Source of the DNA: Thereva unica
Lineage: Eukaryota > Arthropoda > Insecta > Diptera > Therevidae
NCBI GenBank assembly: GCA_949987705.1
Contig: OX465281.1
Location: 163,694,393 to 163,758,392, forward strand
Reading direction: 5' to 3'
DNA length: 64,000 nucleotides
Part shown: positions 23,137 to 34,864 of the stretch, piece by piece
Numbering within the stretch: position 1 is the first letter of the stretch
Layout: each line of letters starts with the position of its first letter
Translations under genes and position numbers: made by a program
The notes under the pieces: model-generated
Databases searched by the model: none
Told to the model about the DNA's origin: nothing
The model's input: only the letters and a program-made list of their open reading frames with translations

Positions 23137-25570
23137 ACCCTTTCATTTGATACCCATGTCGAGGGAACTGTGAAGAAAATGGTAATCCGCCCTCTTGAGA
23201 TGGCCGCCATGAATATAACGACATAGCCTACTGCATTCTACTTATAATGCCCTTTCATTTGATACCCATGTCGAGGGAGTGGTGAAGAAAATGGTAATTC
23301 GCCCTCTTGAGATGACCGCCATGAAGATAAAGACATAGCCTACTGCATTTTACTTATAATGCCCTTTCATTTGATACCCATGCCGCGGGGGTTGTGAAGA
23401 AAATGGTAATCCGCCCTATTGAGATGGCCGCCATGGACCAAATGATATATTGAGTATGCTATATTGCTTATGGTGTTTCACTTATCATACTCTTTCATTT
23501 GATACCCATGTCGAGGGAACTGTGAAGATGTGAAGATTTTAAATTTGTTGAGTATACTATATTGCTTATGGTGTTTCACTTATCATACTCTTTCATTTGA
23601 TACCCATGTCGAGGGAACTATGAAGGAAATGGTAAGCCGCCCTCTTGTGGTGGCCGCCATGGACCAAACGATATATTGAGTACACTATGTTCCTTATGGT
23701 GTCCCACTTATCATGCCCTTTCATTTGATACCCATGTCTCGGGTGTTGTGAAGAAAATAGTAATCCGCCCTCTTGAGACATAGCCTACTGCATTCTACTT
23801 ATAATGCCCTTTCCTTTGATACCCATGTCGAGGGAGTGGTGAAGAAAATGGTAATCCGCCCTCTTGAGATGACCGCCATGGACCAAACGATATATTGAAT
23901 ATACTATATTGCTTATGGTGTTCTACTTATCATACTCTTTCATTTGATACCCATCTCGAAGAGGTTGTGAAGAAAATGGTAATCCGCCCTCTTGAGATGG
24001 CCGCCATGTACCAAATGATAAATTGAGTATACTATATTGCTTATGGTGTTTCACTTATCATACTCTTTCATTTGATACCCATGTCGAGGGAACTATGAAG
24101 GAAATGGTAACCCGCCCTCTTGTGGTGGCCGCCATGGACCAAACGATATATTGAGTACACTATGTTCCTTATGGTGTCCCACTTATCATGCCCTTTCATT
24201 TGATACCCATGTCTCGGGTGTTGTGAAGAAAATAGTAATCCGCCCTCTTGAGATGACCGCCATGAATATAAAGACATAGCCTGCTGCATTCTACTTATAA
24301 TGCCCTTTCCTTTGATACCCATGTCCTGGGGTTGTGAAGAATATGGTAATCCGCCCTCTTGAGATGACCGCCATGGACCAAACGATATATTGAATATTCT
24401 ATATTGCTTATGGTGTTCTACTTATCATACTCTTTCATTTGATACCCATCTCGAAGGGGTTGTGATGAAGATGGTAATCCGCCCTCTTGAGATGGCTCCA
24501 TGGCCCAAATGATAAATTGAGTATACTATATTGCTTATGGTGTTCCACTTATCATACTCTTTCATTTGATACCCATGTCGAGGGCACTGTGAAGAAAATG
24601 GTAATCCGCCCTCTTGAGATAACCGCCATGGACCAAACGATATATTGAGTATACTATATTGGTTATGGTGTTCTATTTATCATACTCTTTCATTTGATAC
24701 CCATCTCAAAGGGGTTGTGAAGAAAATGGTAATCGGCCCTCTTAAGATGGCCACTATTGACCAAATGATAGATTGAGTATACTATATTGCTTATGAAGTT
24801 CTACTTTTCATAGCCTTTTATTTTGATACCCATGTCTGGGTGTTGTGCAGAAAATGGTAGCCCGCCCTCTTAAAATGGCCGCCATGAATATAAAGACATA
24901 GCCTATGGCATTCTACTTATAATGCCCTTTCATTTGATACCCATCTCAAGTTGGTTGGGAAGATAATGGTAATCCGCCCTCTTGAGATGACCGCCATGGA
25001 CCAAACGATATGTTGAATATTCTATATTGCTTATGGTGTGCTACTTATCGTACTCTTTGATTTGATACCCATCTCGAAGGGGTTGTGAAAAAAATGGTAA
25101 TCCGCCCTCTTGAGAAGGCTGCCATGGACCAAACGATAAATTGAGTATACTATATTGCTTATGGTGTTCTACTTATCATATCCTTTCATTGGATACCCAT
25201 GTCGAAGGGGTTGTGAAGAATATTTCAATCCGCCCTCCTGAGCGGCCTCCATGGATCTAAAGGTATATACTATATTGCATTGTTATGGGAGCTAAAGCTG
25301 TGTGCAAAATTTCAGCATGATAGGATACCCGGAAGTATTTGTAAAATCGATTGCAAAATTTGTTCCTTGAAGAAAACAGTAATCCGTCCTCTTGAGACCA
25401 CGGCCATGAATCTGACGGTATAATTGGTATACCATAGTGCATTGTCATCGGAGCTGAAGCTGTGTGCAAAATTTCAGGGTGATCGGGTAACCAGAAGTAT
25501 TCAAAAAATCGATTGCAAGATTTGTACCGGACAAACAGACAGACAAGAAAGCATAAGCATCTATCCTCGA
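23129..25570. repeat. Satellite array, ~110-130-bp units (second array)
   Basis: About 19 diverged units each with CATTTGATACCCAT, AAAATGGTAATCCGCCCTC and GCCGCCATG, the same family as 187-1094. Spacing between units varies (about 111 to 128 bp). The last part (25257-25560) switches to two longer ~180-bp units with GTGTGCAAAATTTCAG and a GGACAAACAGACAGACAAG end. Frames at 23593-23781, 24068-24322 and 25257-25627 are satellite translations. Confidence 0.92.
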
Positions 25571-25820
25571 TAATGACCAATGCAAAAAGTGTGCACGTTC
25601 GTCATGCATGACACTTTGCATCATCATTTCTTCCTATAGCTATCGGTGCAAATTGATTCCAATTTCTAAAGAAACACACTGCATTCTGATTTAATAAATT
25701 CACAAATTGCCTACTGGGATCGATACTCGCACGCATACATACACAAAATATCGCAATTTGTTACGTGACGATTTCTCCCAATTCACTCTACCCGCAAGCC
25801 GCGTTAAGGAACTTCGTTCC

Positions 25821-25974
25821 AAAAGTCTACATGGAATCCTTAGTGTTTCCAGAGTAGGAAAAGTATTGAGATTTTAATCTTGATATATTTAAATTCTTTT
25901 TTATGAAGCTGCCTATTTGGTGAAGAGAAGCAATGCTTCCTTTGCTTCCAAAGAGGAACCGCCACTGCTTGGCA
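25821..25974. repeat. Repeat family copy B, right hAT-like end
   Basis: Matches 16780-16943: CTTAGTGTTTCCAGAG, GCCTATTTGGTGAAG and the terminal GCTTCCAAAGAGGAACCGCC then ACTG. It abuts a LINE fragment. Confidence 0.78.
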
Positions 25975-26379
25975 TGGTTAGATAAGGTACAAAAAAGAGC
26001 ACTTAAATTAATTGATGACGACACCGCCTACTCCACCATCGACCCCTTGAGCCACCGTAGGAATGTAGCAGCACTAACAAAATTTTATCGCTACTATTAT
26101 AGCGACTGTTCCTCCGAAATAAACGCTCTCCTGCCTTCACGGAAATCTTATAACCGCAACACCAGATTAGCCCACTCGTCTCATTCCCTCTACCTACAAC
26201 TCCCCCTTTCACGCACTCAACAAGATATGAATTCGTTTGTAAACAGAACAACTAGACTGTGGAATAATATCTCGCAGTCAGTATTTCCGAGCTCCTACAA
26301 CATCCAAGAGATCAAATGCAGGGTTCATCGGCACCTTCGAGACCCCATAACCCTTAACCCATTCCCCCCGCACTAAGCT
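25975..26379 (+). pseudogene. LINE reverse transcriptase C-terminal fragment
   Basis: From 25975 the frame reads LDKVQKRALKLIDDDTA, then DPLSHRRNVAALTKFYRY, then NTRLAHSSHS, SFVNRTTRLWNNI and VHRHL. This is the region after the reverse transcriptase palm of CR1/RTE-like LINEs, with the R.TR..H and RLWN motifs near the end. The frame is intact to its natural stop, followed by a 3' UTR with CAAGGCGAAATGTATTTAC. The front is cut by the hAT-like end at 25974. Different family from the LINE at 16944-18800. Confidence 0.8.
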
Positions 26380-26598
26380 TGCTGCTAGACATTGCAAAAT
26401 GACGTGACAAACGACATGACGGACTGGTAGTATAAAGGGTGACTCCTGAGCTTATCACTACCACATAAAAATGGTGTCGTCTTATAATGTTGCCAATGTT
26501 CGTCTCAAGGCGAAATGTATTTACTTGATTTTATTAGCGGCGTAAAATTGTGAATTTTTGGGTAGCACAATGGGCGGCAATTTTGCAAAATTGATGAC

Positions 26599-27627
26599 TG
26601 TTGGGGGCTATGATAGCCTGTCTGAAGAACTCAGTGATTACAACAATAACTCAGAAAGAAAGACTGCTGCCTAAACTCAAGTTATTAATTTATTCCAAAT
26701 TCGTTTTTTACACTAAATTTACTAATCACTATTTCCAACTTAATCTAAATTTAAATTTATTCAAATTCAATATGAGCTCAATATTCTTGTATAAAAAAAT
26801 TATATTCCGAGCTTTGATGTTCCCGCAGCTTTATGTGGCCCCGACTTTATCGTCTCTGAAACTGGTGTGGATAATTGCTAACGTAAAATCAATAAATTTA
26901 ATTTAGTTGGATTTCTTGCATTAGCTCAAGACGACTAATGCAATAGGAATGCACATTAGCTCAAACCGACTAATGTGCTTAATAGTTTATCTGAAATGCA
27001 AACCAAAAATTAGTTATAGGAAAGTTACATTAGCTCAGGGCGACTAATGTAAACAAGCAATTCTATTAGCTCAATACGGCTAATATACTAGAAATGCAGA
27101 ACCCTGCTGTGAGTTGTGGAACGTGTTTCTGATTGTGTTTGTGTTGTGTTTTGTGATAACACTTTGCTGTCATGTTCTCCGTCGCTGGGTTTATGTTTTG
27201 GTTTTTCGTATTTTATTTTTAGTTAATTGTATTTATATATTTCAGGGTCCTGGTGGGAGCCAGTGGTTATGCTGCGGTGGAATTTCAGTGGTTTAGTGTT
27301 GTCAGGTAAGTTTTATTTTGGGCGAATTATTGCTTTGCGGTAAATTAATTCTTGCTTTAGGACGGATGCAGCTGGACGGATGTTTATTTACTCTTGAATG
27401 GTGGGATGCGGGGACTATTTTATGGTAAGTATGTTTGAAAATATCTATTTCGCCAATTGATAACATTTATATTTTTAGGAAATAATTTAGAAGACTGAAC
27501 ATCCTCCGGGGCCTTGAAGCGTTCGCTTCAATAAAATCTTTTTATTGCTCGTGATGATTTGGATGGCTGCATTTTTTAAATTCTTTTAATTAACTTACAC
27601 TACGTGTCGTCAAATCTTGGAAGTTCA
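26599..27627 (-). repeat. BEL-2 3' LTR (left)
   Basis: Homologous to 59160-59282 plus 63488-64000 in the same orientation, so the two are LTRs. Homology is visible to at least 27172. The inner boundary is uncertain; 27627 is a guess because the minus strand then shows a GGGAAGGGGG purine tract near 27633-27645. It holds a hairpin array at 26916-27085 and lacks about 130 bp present in the other copy near 63787. Confidence 0.75.
26916..27085. repeat. Stem-variable hairpins in BEL-2 LTR
   Basis: Four hairpins share a CTCAAGACGA-like loop but differ in stem: TTGCATTAG/CTAATGCAA (26916-26943), GCACATTAG/CTAATGTGC (26951-26978), TACATTAG/CTAATGTA (27026-27051) and TATTAG/CTAATA (27064-27085). Loops are CTCAAGACGA, CTCAAACCGA, CTCAGGGCGA and CTCAATACGG. 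The outer stem bases change in pairs. The other LTR keeps three of the four. Confidence 0.85.
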
Positions 27628-28270
27628 ATTTGACCCCCTTCCCGGTTTCGGATAGATCTGAAATTTTGCATACACGTTTAGTTTGGATGACAATGCAATC
27701 TGGCCATTTCGTAAAAATATCCAGATGGCGGTTCCAAAATGGCGGCCGATTTTTGAAATTGTGCTCCGCGGCTCTCTGACATGGGTATTAGAATGGTCCT
27801 TAATTTAGAAAGTGCGAATTTTTGGTCTCCCAAGTGCTCAATCGTTAGTACTACCCTAATAATGAATTTTGGTGACACTTAGACTCACTAACATAAAAGT
27901 TAACCCGTGCCCCAAAATGATTGAAATTTTAAGAATATTAACGTTTAATTAAAAATAGGAGTTTTATGTTTAAAAATAAAGTATGACGTTTTCTAGGGGT
28001 TTTCGAGAGTGCTAATGACGAATCTGATGTCAAAAATTTATTTTGACAATTGACAGCTGTCAAAATGCTGTCAAACTTATTTAAAAAACCTTTAATTTTC
28101 TAATTTTATCACTATTTTTATAGTTTTTAAGAGCGCTGATCATGAGCGCTGATGTCAAAAACTAATGCTAAATATAAGTGCATTTTACTTTAATTGTTAA
28201 AAATTAGTTAATATAACGAAGTGATAAAAATGCGTCATTCTTTTACTTAACTGTTTAAGATAAGTAGAAA
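27628..28270. other. Unassigned DNA between BEL-2 LTR and LINE
   Basis: No coding sequence. A motif set TCCAGATGGCGGTTCCAAAATGG and TTGACAGCTGTCAAAATGCTGTC is visible; neither is assigned. If the LINE were a simple insertion, BEL pol should continue here, and it does not, so a deletion or rearrangement is likely. Confidence 0.4.
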
Positions 28271-28495
28271 TTTTATTTTGTTTATTTATTTATTTATTTA
28301 TTTACTTAATACTGCAAATTACAATATGATTGTACATAGAATAATTACTAATCATAATAAAGTGAACCTGCAATTTCAATCTACAGAAGCTACATTCTTC
28401 AGATCTACAACATTAAACGTAAAAACAAAAATATGGAAAAGTAAAAATACAAGAAAAACAAATCGAATTTAATAAATTGAATCAAACTTTAACTA

Positions 28496-29854
28496 CTAAT
28501 AATTAAGTTCTAGAATTAATTTCCGAAAGGAATCACGAGGTATTGTGAAATCTACATGAGAACAAGCAATATTAAATAGCTTTGTTGAAACAGAAATAGG
28601 CTCGTGTGAACCATAAACTGTACGATGTGAAGGCATTTTTAAAATATCCCTAGTGCGAATATTTCTTTCAGGGGCGTATAAATAATAAAAAGAAAGCAAA
28701 TCCGGAGAGTTGATGTGGCTCATCAATACATCCCGAGCTAGCATTACCGCTGCGATGTTTCTCCTGTGCGACAAAAATTTCAAGCCCAGCAATTTGCATC
28801 TGACGTCGTATCTGGGTAAATTGCACTCCCATCTCAATTTACGGAGCGCATGTCTAGTAAAGGATTTTTGCACCGACTCAATCCTCTTGATGTGAACTTC
28901 ATACTGCGGCGCCCAAATAACTGAGGCATATTCGAGGTGAGATCTTACTAATGACACGTACAAGCTCTTAATAGTGCAAGGATCGTAAAACTCCTTGGAG
29001 TGCTTCATAACAAAGCCGAGCATCCTAAAAGCTTTCGAGATAATAAAATCAATGTGGGAGTTGAAAGTTAATTTCGAATCGAACACAACACCAAGGTCGT
29101 TCAGTTCAGTAATTCGAGCTAGGCTTAGGCTATTCAGTGAATAAGGGAACGTAACGGAGTTATGACCACGGCTAAAAGTAAAGCATTTACTTTTATTAAT
29201 ACTCAGCACAAGGTGGTTGGATCTGCACCAATTGGATAGGGAATTCAAATCTTGTTGGATACATGAACAGTCTCCAGCATTAACAACCTCACGAAATAGC
29301 TTCAAATCATCCGCATACAGTAAGCATTTCGAAAAGGAGATTCTATTAACAATGTCATTGATAAAGAGAATAAACAGCAATGGTCCAAGATGACTGCCTT
29401 GAGGTACCCCTGATCTTGCTATGAATGTACGTGAGATTGATCGATTCACTTTTACGCTGATTTTTCTGTTATTTATAAAAGATTGAATCCAGTTAAGTAC
29501 AGATGAGTGAAAACCAAGAGCTCTAAGTTTGTGGATTAATAGGTTGTGTGCGATTCTATCAAAAGCTTTTACAATATCTAGGCTGATAACATCTATTTGA
29601 GCACCATACTCTAACGAGTTCGAGATGAAGTTTGTAAAACAAACAAGGTTTGTGACCGTTGAGCGGCCTGTTATAAACCCATGTTGAGCGGGGGAAATAA
29701 ATTCTTTCACAAGATTGTATAATTTATGCTTTATCAGATTATCAAATAATTTGGGAATACAGTTTGATTTGATAATGCCCCGATAATTGGAAATCGATGA
29801 TTTAATGCCCGATTTAAATATTGGGCAAATAAATGCCTCTTTCCATGAATCCAA
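28496..29854 (-). pseudogene. LINE ORF2: reverse transcriptase
   Basis: The 452-codon frame starts in the fingers (WKEAFICPIFKSG, NYRGI) and contains VISLDIVKAFDRI (first catalytic Asp), RSGVPQGSHLGPLLF, and the catalytic YADDLKLF box near 29310. The thumb region has RSHLEYASVIWAPQY, then RIESVQKSFTRHALR, and the end has PSHRTVYGSHEP and a terminal IPRDSFRK motif. All reverse transcriptase landmarks are present and uninterrupted. It is broken only upstream, where the linker lies in another frame. Confidence 0.92.
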
Positions 29855-29931
29855 GAATTCGCCGCTATTAAGGGAGAAATTTAGAATGAAGCAAAGAGGA
29901 TTAGCGAGGCTATTAGAGCAGTTTCTGAGGA

Positions 29932-30519
29932 TCAGTGGGGGATTTTATCAGGACCTGCTTTCTTTTTCACGTCCAAGGTATTTAAAACTATTAAAACCTC
30001 AACATTATTGAACGACAGTTGCCCTATATTTACAATCGATTCAATATTTGAACAATAATCGTTAGGTGCAGAGACAGTTCCCGTTGCGAAAACCGATTCA
30101 AAAAACTCAGCGAATAAGTTACAGGTAGATTCCGCATCAGTGGAGCATTTATTTTCCAGGGTCATAATATCCGGAAGATAAGAGTAAGATCTTTTTTTAT
30201 TAATAAAACTCCAGAAGCTACGAGAATCATGTTTAAGATTTGTTTCAATTGACCATAAATATTGTCGGTATAAGAACCTGTGAAGAAACTCATATTCACG
30301 CCTAAGTTGTTTAAACCTTTGCAAGTTTAAATCAGAGTTCAAACATTTATATTTCTTATGGGCGTCATTTCTTGTATTTCTGAGATTTAGTAATCTTCTG
30401 TTATACCATGGAGGATGAGAGTTACTTTGATATGATTTCTTTGGGACAAATCTGTCAAAACCTTCAGAGAGTACAGCTAAAAAATTAAGAAAGATTGAAT
30501 TCAGCGAATCGCCAATCAA
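29932..30519 (-). pseudogene. LINE ORF2: linker between endonuclease and RT
   Basis: A 195-codon frame with FVPKKSYQSNSHPPWYNR, KKYKCLNSDLNLQRF, SFWSFINKKRS, LFAEFFESVF and, at its end, LDVKKKAGPDKIPH, the KKA.GPD.I motif that opens the reverse transcriptase. These are the usual landmarks between endonuclease and reverse transcriptase in this LINE group. Joined in function to 28496-29854 but in a different frame. Confidence 0.88.
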
Positions 30520-30605
30520 AATATCATGCCAAGCTATTGAATCAAAAAAGCTATTTAATTCGCGGAAATTGGTTAACTTAAAATTAAAATCAAGGGACGG
30601 GGATA

Positions 30606-31121
30606 CTATGCAACACTAACTGCCTTGTGATTCAAATCGGATTTAACTACAGGAAATTCATTACAAGAGGCAATAGAGAAAATATTATCGTTTATAAATA
30701 TTAAATCAAGAAATTTACCAAAAAAATTAGAAGGTACATTAATTTGTTTAAGATCCATCTCTAACAAAGAATCTACTACTAACCGTTCAATATCACTTTT
30801 AACATTTAATGGTACCAAAAAGTGGTCCTCCTCACGCCATGACCAATTTATTCCAGGAAGATTGTAATCACCAAGCGCACAGAGATAATTATTATCCTTT
30901 AGTTTCTCATTCAATTCAGTGATGTTTTGCACGTGTTTGTAGTAAATGTCAAACGGACTACCCGGAGGAATATAACTTACGCAAAAAAGAAAACGTAAAG
31001 AATTCGGATGGTTATTACTGTTGATGCACACACAAAGTTGTTCAATTAAGCCATCCTCACAAAGTAAAGGCACGAGATTAGATGAAAAAGACTGATGAAC
31101 TGCAATTAATACTCCGCACAA
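30606..31121 (-). pseudogene. LINE ORF2: APE endonuclease, N-truncated
   Basis: The frame starts at CGVLIAVHQSF (the GGGVLIAV region of APE-type LINE endonucleases), followed by YIPPGSP, the catalytic-region CALGDYNLPGI and FLDLIFIN, and ends with SDLNHKAVSV, where the usual SDH motif has an extra or changed residue (SDLNH). The first catalytic motifs (N, ET) are missing because of the deletion joining ORF1 to this point. Confidence 0.85.
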
Positions 31122-31180
31122 ACCACGGAGCTATCAGCGAACAGCTCATTATCGCATTTAACACAATTAACTTGAGACAT
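31106..31180 (-). pseudogene. LINE ORF1 stub (zinc-finger start)
   Basis: Minus strand, ATG at 31180 then 24 codons (MSQVNCVKCDNELFADSSVV, then CAEY and stop). The CVKC ... VVC pattern resembles the first cysteine pairs of the PHD-type finger at the start of ORF1 in this LINE group. It runs directly into endonuclease sequence, showing an internal deletion. Confidence 0.55.
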
Positions 31181-31382
31181 TTTGAGGAAATACAGAGTAC
31201 AGTCACTCTCATAATAAATACGTCCGATCTCGATGAGTTGTCGATTGTGACGATTTGTTGTCATAGTGTATACATATTTTATTTATTTTATTTAGTTTAT
31301 ATTTTTTATTTTTTACTTTTTAGTTTGTTTTTACGGTTTCTATCATTTTAAGTTAAATAAAAGAATCTTTTTAAAAAAAAAT

Positions 31383-32052
31383 TTTGTCTTCTCGTCAGAC
31401 TTCATTGCAGGAATCATATGTCCCAACTCTAAATACTCCTTTATGCATGCGGTATATCCGTCCTTTAATGTTGGGTGTGACATGAATTTCCGTTCGAGTC
31501 TGCGAAAACTTCCGATTGCTGTTGCGCGAGAGCATCCTAACGATAGCTTATGGGATTCATCGATAAATGGTTAGCGTACGCAGTATCTTCCATCGGCTAA
31601 GCGGTTATGCGTTGTTTTGTAGATCGTCTCACAGGCCTGTTCTTCTTGGCTGAGTTTCGTGGTCGTGGGGACTTCCTCAACAATACAAAATTTCTGGATT
31701 TGTTGACTGAGAGTGGTCAAAGACAGTATTGATGAGAACGAATTGACCTTATTTGGGTCACAATCTTCTTTTCAGCATTCTCCACCTAAAATCCAGCCGA
31801 GAATTGTATTTTGAGCAACAGGTTGACCCTTCAGACCTTTGTTAAGATTGGGTAGGAGAAGTGATCCATAAATCTCTGCACCAAGGATGACGTCGATGTG
31901 ACCTGGACGATTAAATGTAGGATCAGCCAGTTTGAGCCCTTGTATGTGATTCCACTGGGTTGACGTGATAGGTGGAGATGGCAATGGACTGGTTAAGTTC
32001 TTGAATACTAAAGCTGTTACATCCATTGTATAGTTGTGTGATGGAACCACTA
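31383..32052 (-). pseudogene. BEL-2 protease C-part and pol start
   Basis: From 32044 down the frame encodes the later half of a BEL protease-like domain: TMDVTALVFKNLTSPLPSPP, then GHIDVILGAEIYGSLLL and NTILGWILGGE. Past the stop at 31772 the same strand continues into the start of pol with motifs such as EEQACETIY, THNRLADGRY and LGHMIP, broken by at least one stop. It is cut at 31383 by the LINE and at 32052 by the hAT. The first residues of the listed open frame (before TMDV) are hAT sequence. Confidence 0.88.
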
Positions 32053-32383
32053 TAGGGAACGCAATCCCGGGTGTTTTTCCCAATCCCGGGATCGCGGGAT
32101 TCATTTTCATCAATCCCGGGATCCCGGGATTATGCCGGTTGCCGAAAACTCTATTTTTTCGTCACCGAAGATTCGGGGGGTTTGAGGAACATAAGGATGG
32201 TATGGTTGTTTTTATAGTAAAAAAAATATTACAAAGAAAACATATAACTTATAGCAACGAAGTTTAATGCAACTTACTTACATACATATACATACATATT
32301 ATAGTTTCCAAACTTTAATTTTCATTTGCGAATTAAAAAAAAAAAGAAAAAAACCAGAAAAACAATTCATTACTAAGGAAAAA

Positions 32384-33203
32384 TTAGGCCTGCTTAGCCT
32401 GTTGCTGAAAATAGCTTCGAAGGAAGCAAAGTTCATCCAATGTTTGATCATTCAGTCTTGACCGAAACTTCGTACATAAAATTCCGGCTGCGGAAAAGGC
32501 CCTTTCAGCATCCACGCTTGTTGGTGGAATGGTCAAAAGAAAGTCATATACCTTCTGCATATGGAAGCCACGCGCTCCACCGCTCTCAAATAGTAACATT
32601 TCTCTTTTTATTACTAAATTGAAATTAGCTGCCGATGCGGACGGAATGGCTGATTTGGCAAACCCATGCGCAATCGCCATTTGCAATTGGTCTTCCATTG
32701 AAATGGATTCTAATTCAGTTCCGGGTGAGTCAGTTACCTCAGTGCTTTGATCTTGATCAGGATTTATAACTGATAGTCTTTTCAGAAGATTATGTAGACC
32801 CTTACGTATCATAGCTTTCGAGGGTATTTCGAAAAGATCGTCATCTTCCGGAACACAACGGTTGTGGAGATATTGTAAGATTCCGGAGAGTTCTGTGCAA
32901 ACACGTTGACGTATACGGAATCTGAGTGATGCTGCCAATTTGGTGCATCTAGGACTTCTCTGACAATCTAATTTTTGCATCAAAAACTGTAATGCTGATT
33001 TGGCGGTCAATAAATTAGAATCTTTAAATGCGTTGACAGTCAGATTGATAGGCTTCAAAGCTGAAATGAGATCGGTGATGCAGATGAAATCTTCTTCTAA
33101 CAAAAAGACCGTGGATTGAAGGTCTATTAGACATTTTTGAACAGCAGTCTTAAGAAGACAAAATCGTTCCAACATCACAAACAGACTACTCCACCTTGTT
33201 CTG
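32384..33203 (-). pseudogene. hAT transposase, C-terminal part
   Basis: Continues the transposase after the gypsy insertion: TRWSSLFVMLERF at its start, then helical region, and the hAT dimerisation domain near the end: VYDFLLTIPPTSVDAERAFS, AAGILCTKFRSRL and LCFLRSYF. No internal stop. The open frame extends ten residues upstream into LTR sequence (to 33229), which is not transposase. With 42514-43589 it would give one protein of about 630 residues, so the insertion alone may have inactivated this copy. Confidence 0.93.
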
Positions 33204-33621
33204 TGTGGCGCACGAATTCCACGTCGCAATCGACCCTTAGGTTTAAGTCAATATTCCTTACACAAGCATTAACGGTTAGCAAGAACTGTAACAAAAACTC
33301 AGATATGATATCAAAAATTCACATAAGAAGAAGTCACTGTGTAGTTCGGATGCCAATTAAGTTTTGTAAAAATCAAATCGTGGCAATAATTTATGAATTT
33401 TAATATTGAAGTAAAAGTCGTGTAAAAGAAAATAAAATGTCTAAACGAATTAGTTAACATATAGCTTAAAAGTGGACTATAAAATTAAGCGATATAAAAT
33501 TTTTCTTAAAAATTGTGAATAAATACATAAATGGTGGACGGCTCTTTTATTTTTTAATCATGTGGTTACGTGCGCGTGTGGCTGTTTTATTGTTTCAATT
33601 ATGTGGTTACGTGCGCCCACA
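33204..33621 (+). repeat. Gypsy-1 5' LTR
   Basis: 418 bp, starts TGTGGCGCACG and ends GCGCCCACA. Direct copy at 42091-42508. Confidence 0.95.
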
Positions 33622-33625
33622 TAAA

Positions 33626-33639
33626 TGGTGACCCCGACG
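33626..33639 (+). promoter_or_regulatory. Gypsy-1 primer binding site
   Basis: TGGTGACCCCGACG lies four bases after the 5' LTR. It matches the primer site type complementary to the tRNA-Trp 3' end (known in avian retroviruses); assignment to that tRNA in this host is inference. Confidence 0.7.
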
Positions 33640-34864
33640 CCGCTCCACACGTTTTTGCAAAACAATAGTCAACGCTGAAACATACAATAAAAACTGTAAA
33701 TCGAAGTGCAACAAAAAAAAATAGTGAGATAAAGAATTTCATACCAATTTCCTTTGGAAAGAAAAATTAAAAAAAAAATAAGTATGCTGACACGTGCCTA
33801 GTGACCACACCACATGGAAAACAAAAAACATCCAGGTTTTTATCAGCGGATTTAGAGGATTCCACCAGATTCAGTTTTCGCACATGCCAACCTAAACCAT
33901 CCACAAGCGTTCATCAAGGATACACGTGAACATCAGAATCAACCCAGTTCTTCAAAAAGGAGCATCGCCCACGTTAGATATTTCCAAACATAAAAAGCTG
34001 AGTTAAAATCAATTTTATAAAAAAAAACACTTAGGTTTGAACACAATATTATAAAATTTCTTTTTAATCATTTTAGGGAAATAACGTAATTAAAGTATTA
34101 AAATCTTACAATACGGCAGCTGTAAGTGGCGAGCATGTCGAGATTGAGCAGGAACAGTTAAATAAGAAAAGGCAAAAGAAGAATATAAAAACCGTAAGAT
34201 AAAGAAAAAAAAACACGTGGAAATACCGTAAGTACTTAAAAGGATTTTGAAACTTAATTAACAAGATAAAACTTTTAATACATTAATAAATAAATAAAAA
34301 ACAAAGATTTCTGACAAGACTTAATAAATTTTTTTTCTATATTTCAAATATATTATATTTCTATATTACAAGTATATTATATTTCTATATTGCATTATTT
34401 CTATATATAAGGTTTCATTTTCAAGAATACGTAGTGTACACAAATTTTTACATGCTAAAAAAAAAAAACATTCAAAAGACCTTTATTAATTAATAATTTA
34501 CGATCTACGTCGTTCTTATGAAATATTTGCTAACCAAAATAGACCTGAAGAACAACATACATTACGAAAATATAAAATCAAATCCTCACATTCAATAATC
34601 ACTAGTTTAAAGTAATAAAAATATAAATATAAACTTTTTTGCACACATATACATTTTCACGGTTTAAGCATTTTCTCGTAAAACACACTCGAAGTTTAAT
34701 TTCCTTTCTTTTCAAACCCTAACGTGATCAGAGTAAACAAATTTTCCTCCATCTCAGAAAATTTTCCAATCACATAACTTAAACGCACTCGTACAAATTT
34801 TCGTATTTCATCCCCAAATTTCAAACTTTCGCTCATACCTCATAACAAAAAATAAGTAGGCAAA
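33640..34864 (+). other. Gypsy-1 leader
   Basis: About 1.2 kb of A-rich noncoding leader between primer site and gag, including short repeats of ATATTATATTTCTATAT near 34345-34400. No frame of note. Confidence 0.7.

Larger units (their letters stand above)
21942..25820 (-). mobile_element. Helentron remnant with internal satellite
   Basis: The block is bracketed by inverted copies of GGAACGAAGTTCCTTA (21942-21957) and its complement (25805-25820); the motif is itself palindromic and may form the terminal hairpin. On the minus strand the order is 5' end, satellite repeats, C-terminal helicase plus endonuclease, 3' end. Rep and most of the helicase are gone. Helicase fused to an APE-type endonuclease is the hallmark of Helentrons. 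Exact ends are inferred from the inverted motif only. Confidence 0.7.
28271..31375 (-). mobile_element. Jockey/CR1-group LINE, internally deleted
   Basis: A minus-strand LINE: 5' leader with a stub of ORF1 (31180-31106), endonuclease, linker, reverse transcriptase, and a 3' end in TTTATTTATTTATTTA on the plus strand (TAAA-type tail) at about 28279-28302. It interrupts the pol start of BEL-2 near 31383. ORF2 is split over three frames. The 5' limit is approximate. Confidence 0.82.

Noticed and set aside
16944..26379. One LINE cut by one hAT, with halves at 16944-18800 and 25975-26379
   Set aside because: Both halves abut the same hAT-like end at a similar point of the reverse transcriptase, but they are in opposite orientation, the flanking 8 bases differ (AATATCAG and CTTGGCAT), and the proteins look like different families.
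26601..26906. A 101-codon gene similar to one at 59195
   Set aside because: Both are the same BEL-2 LTR; the similarity stops at the Jockey insertion.
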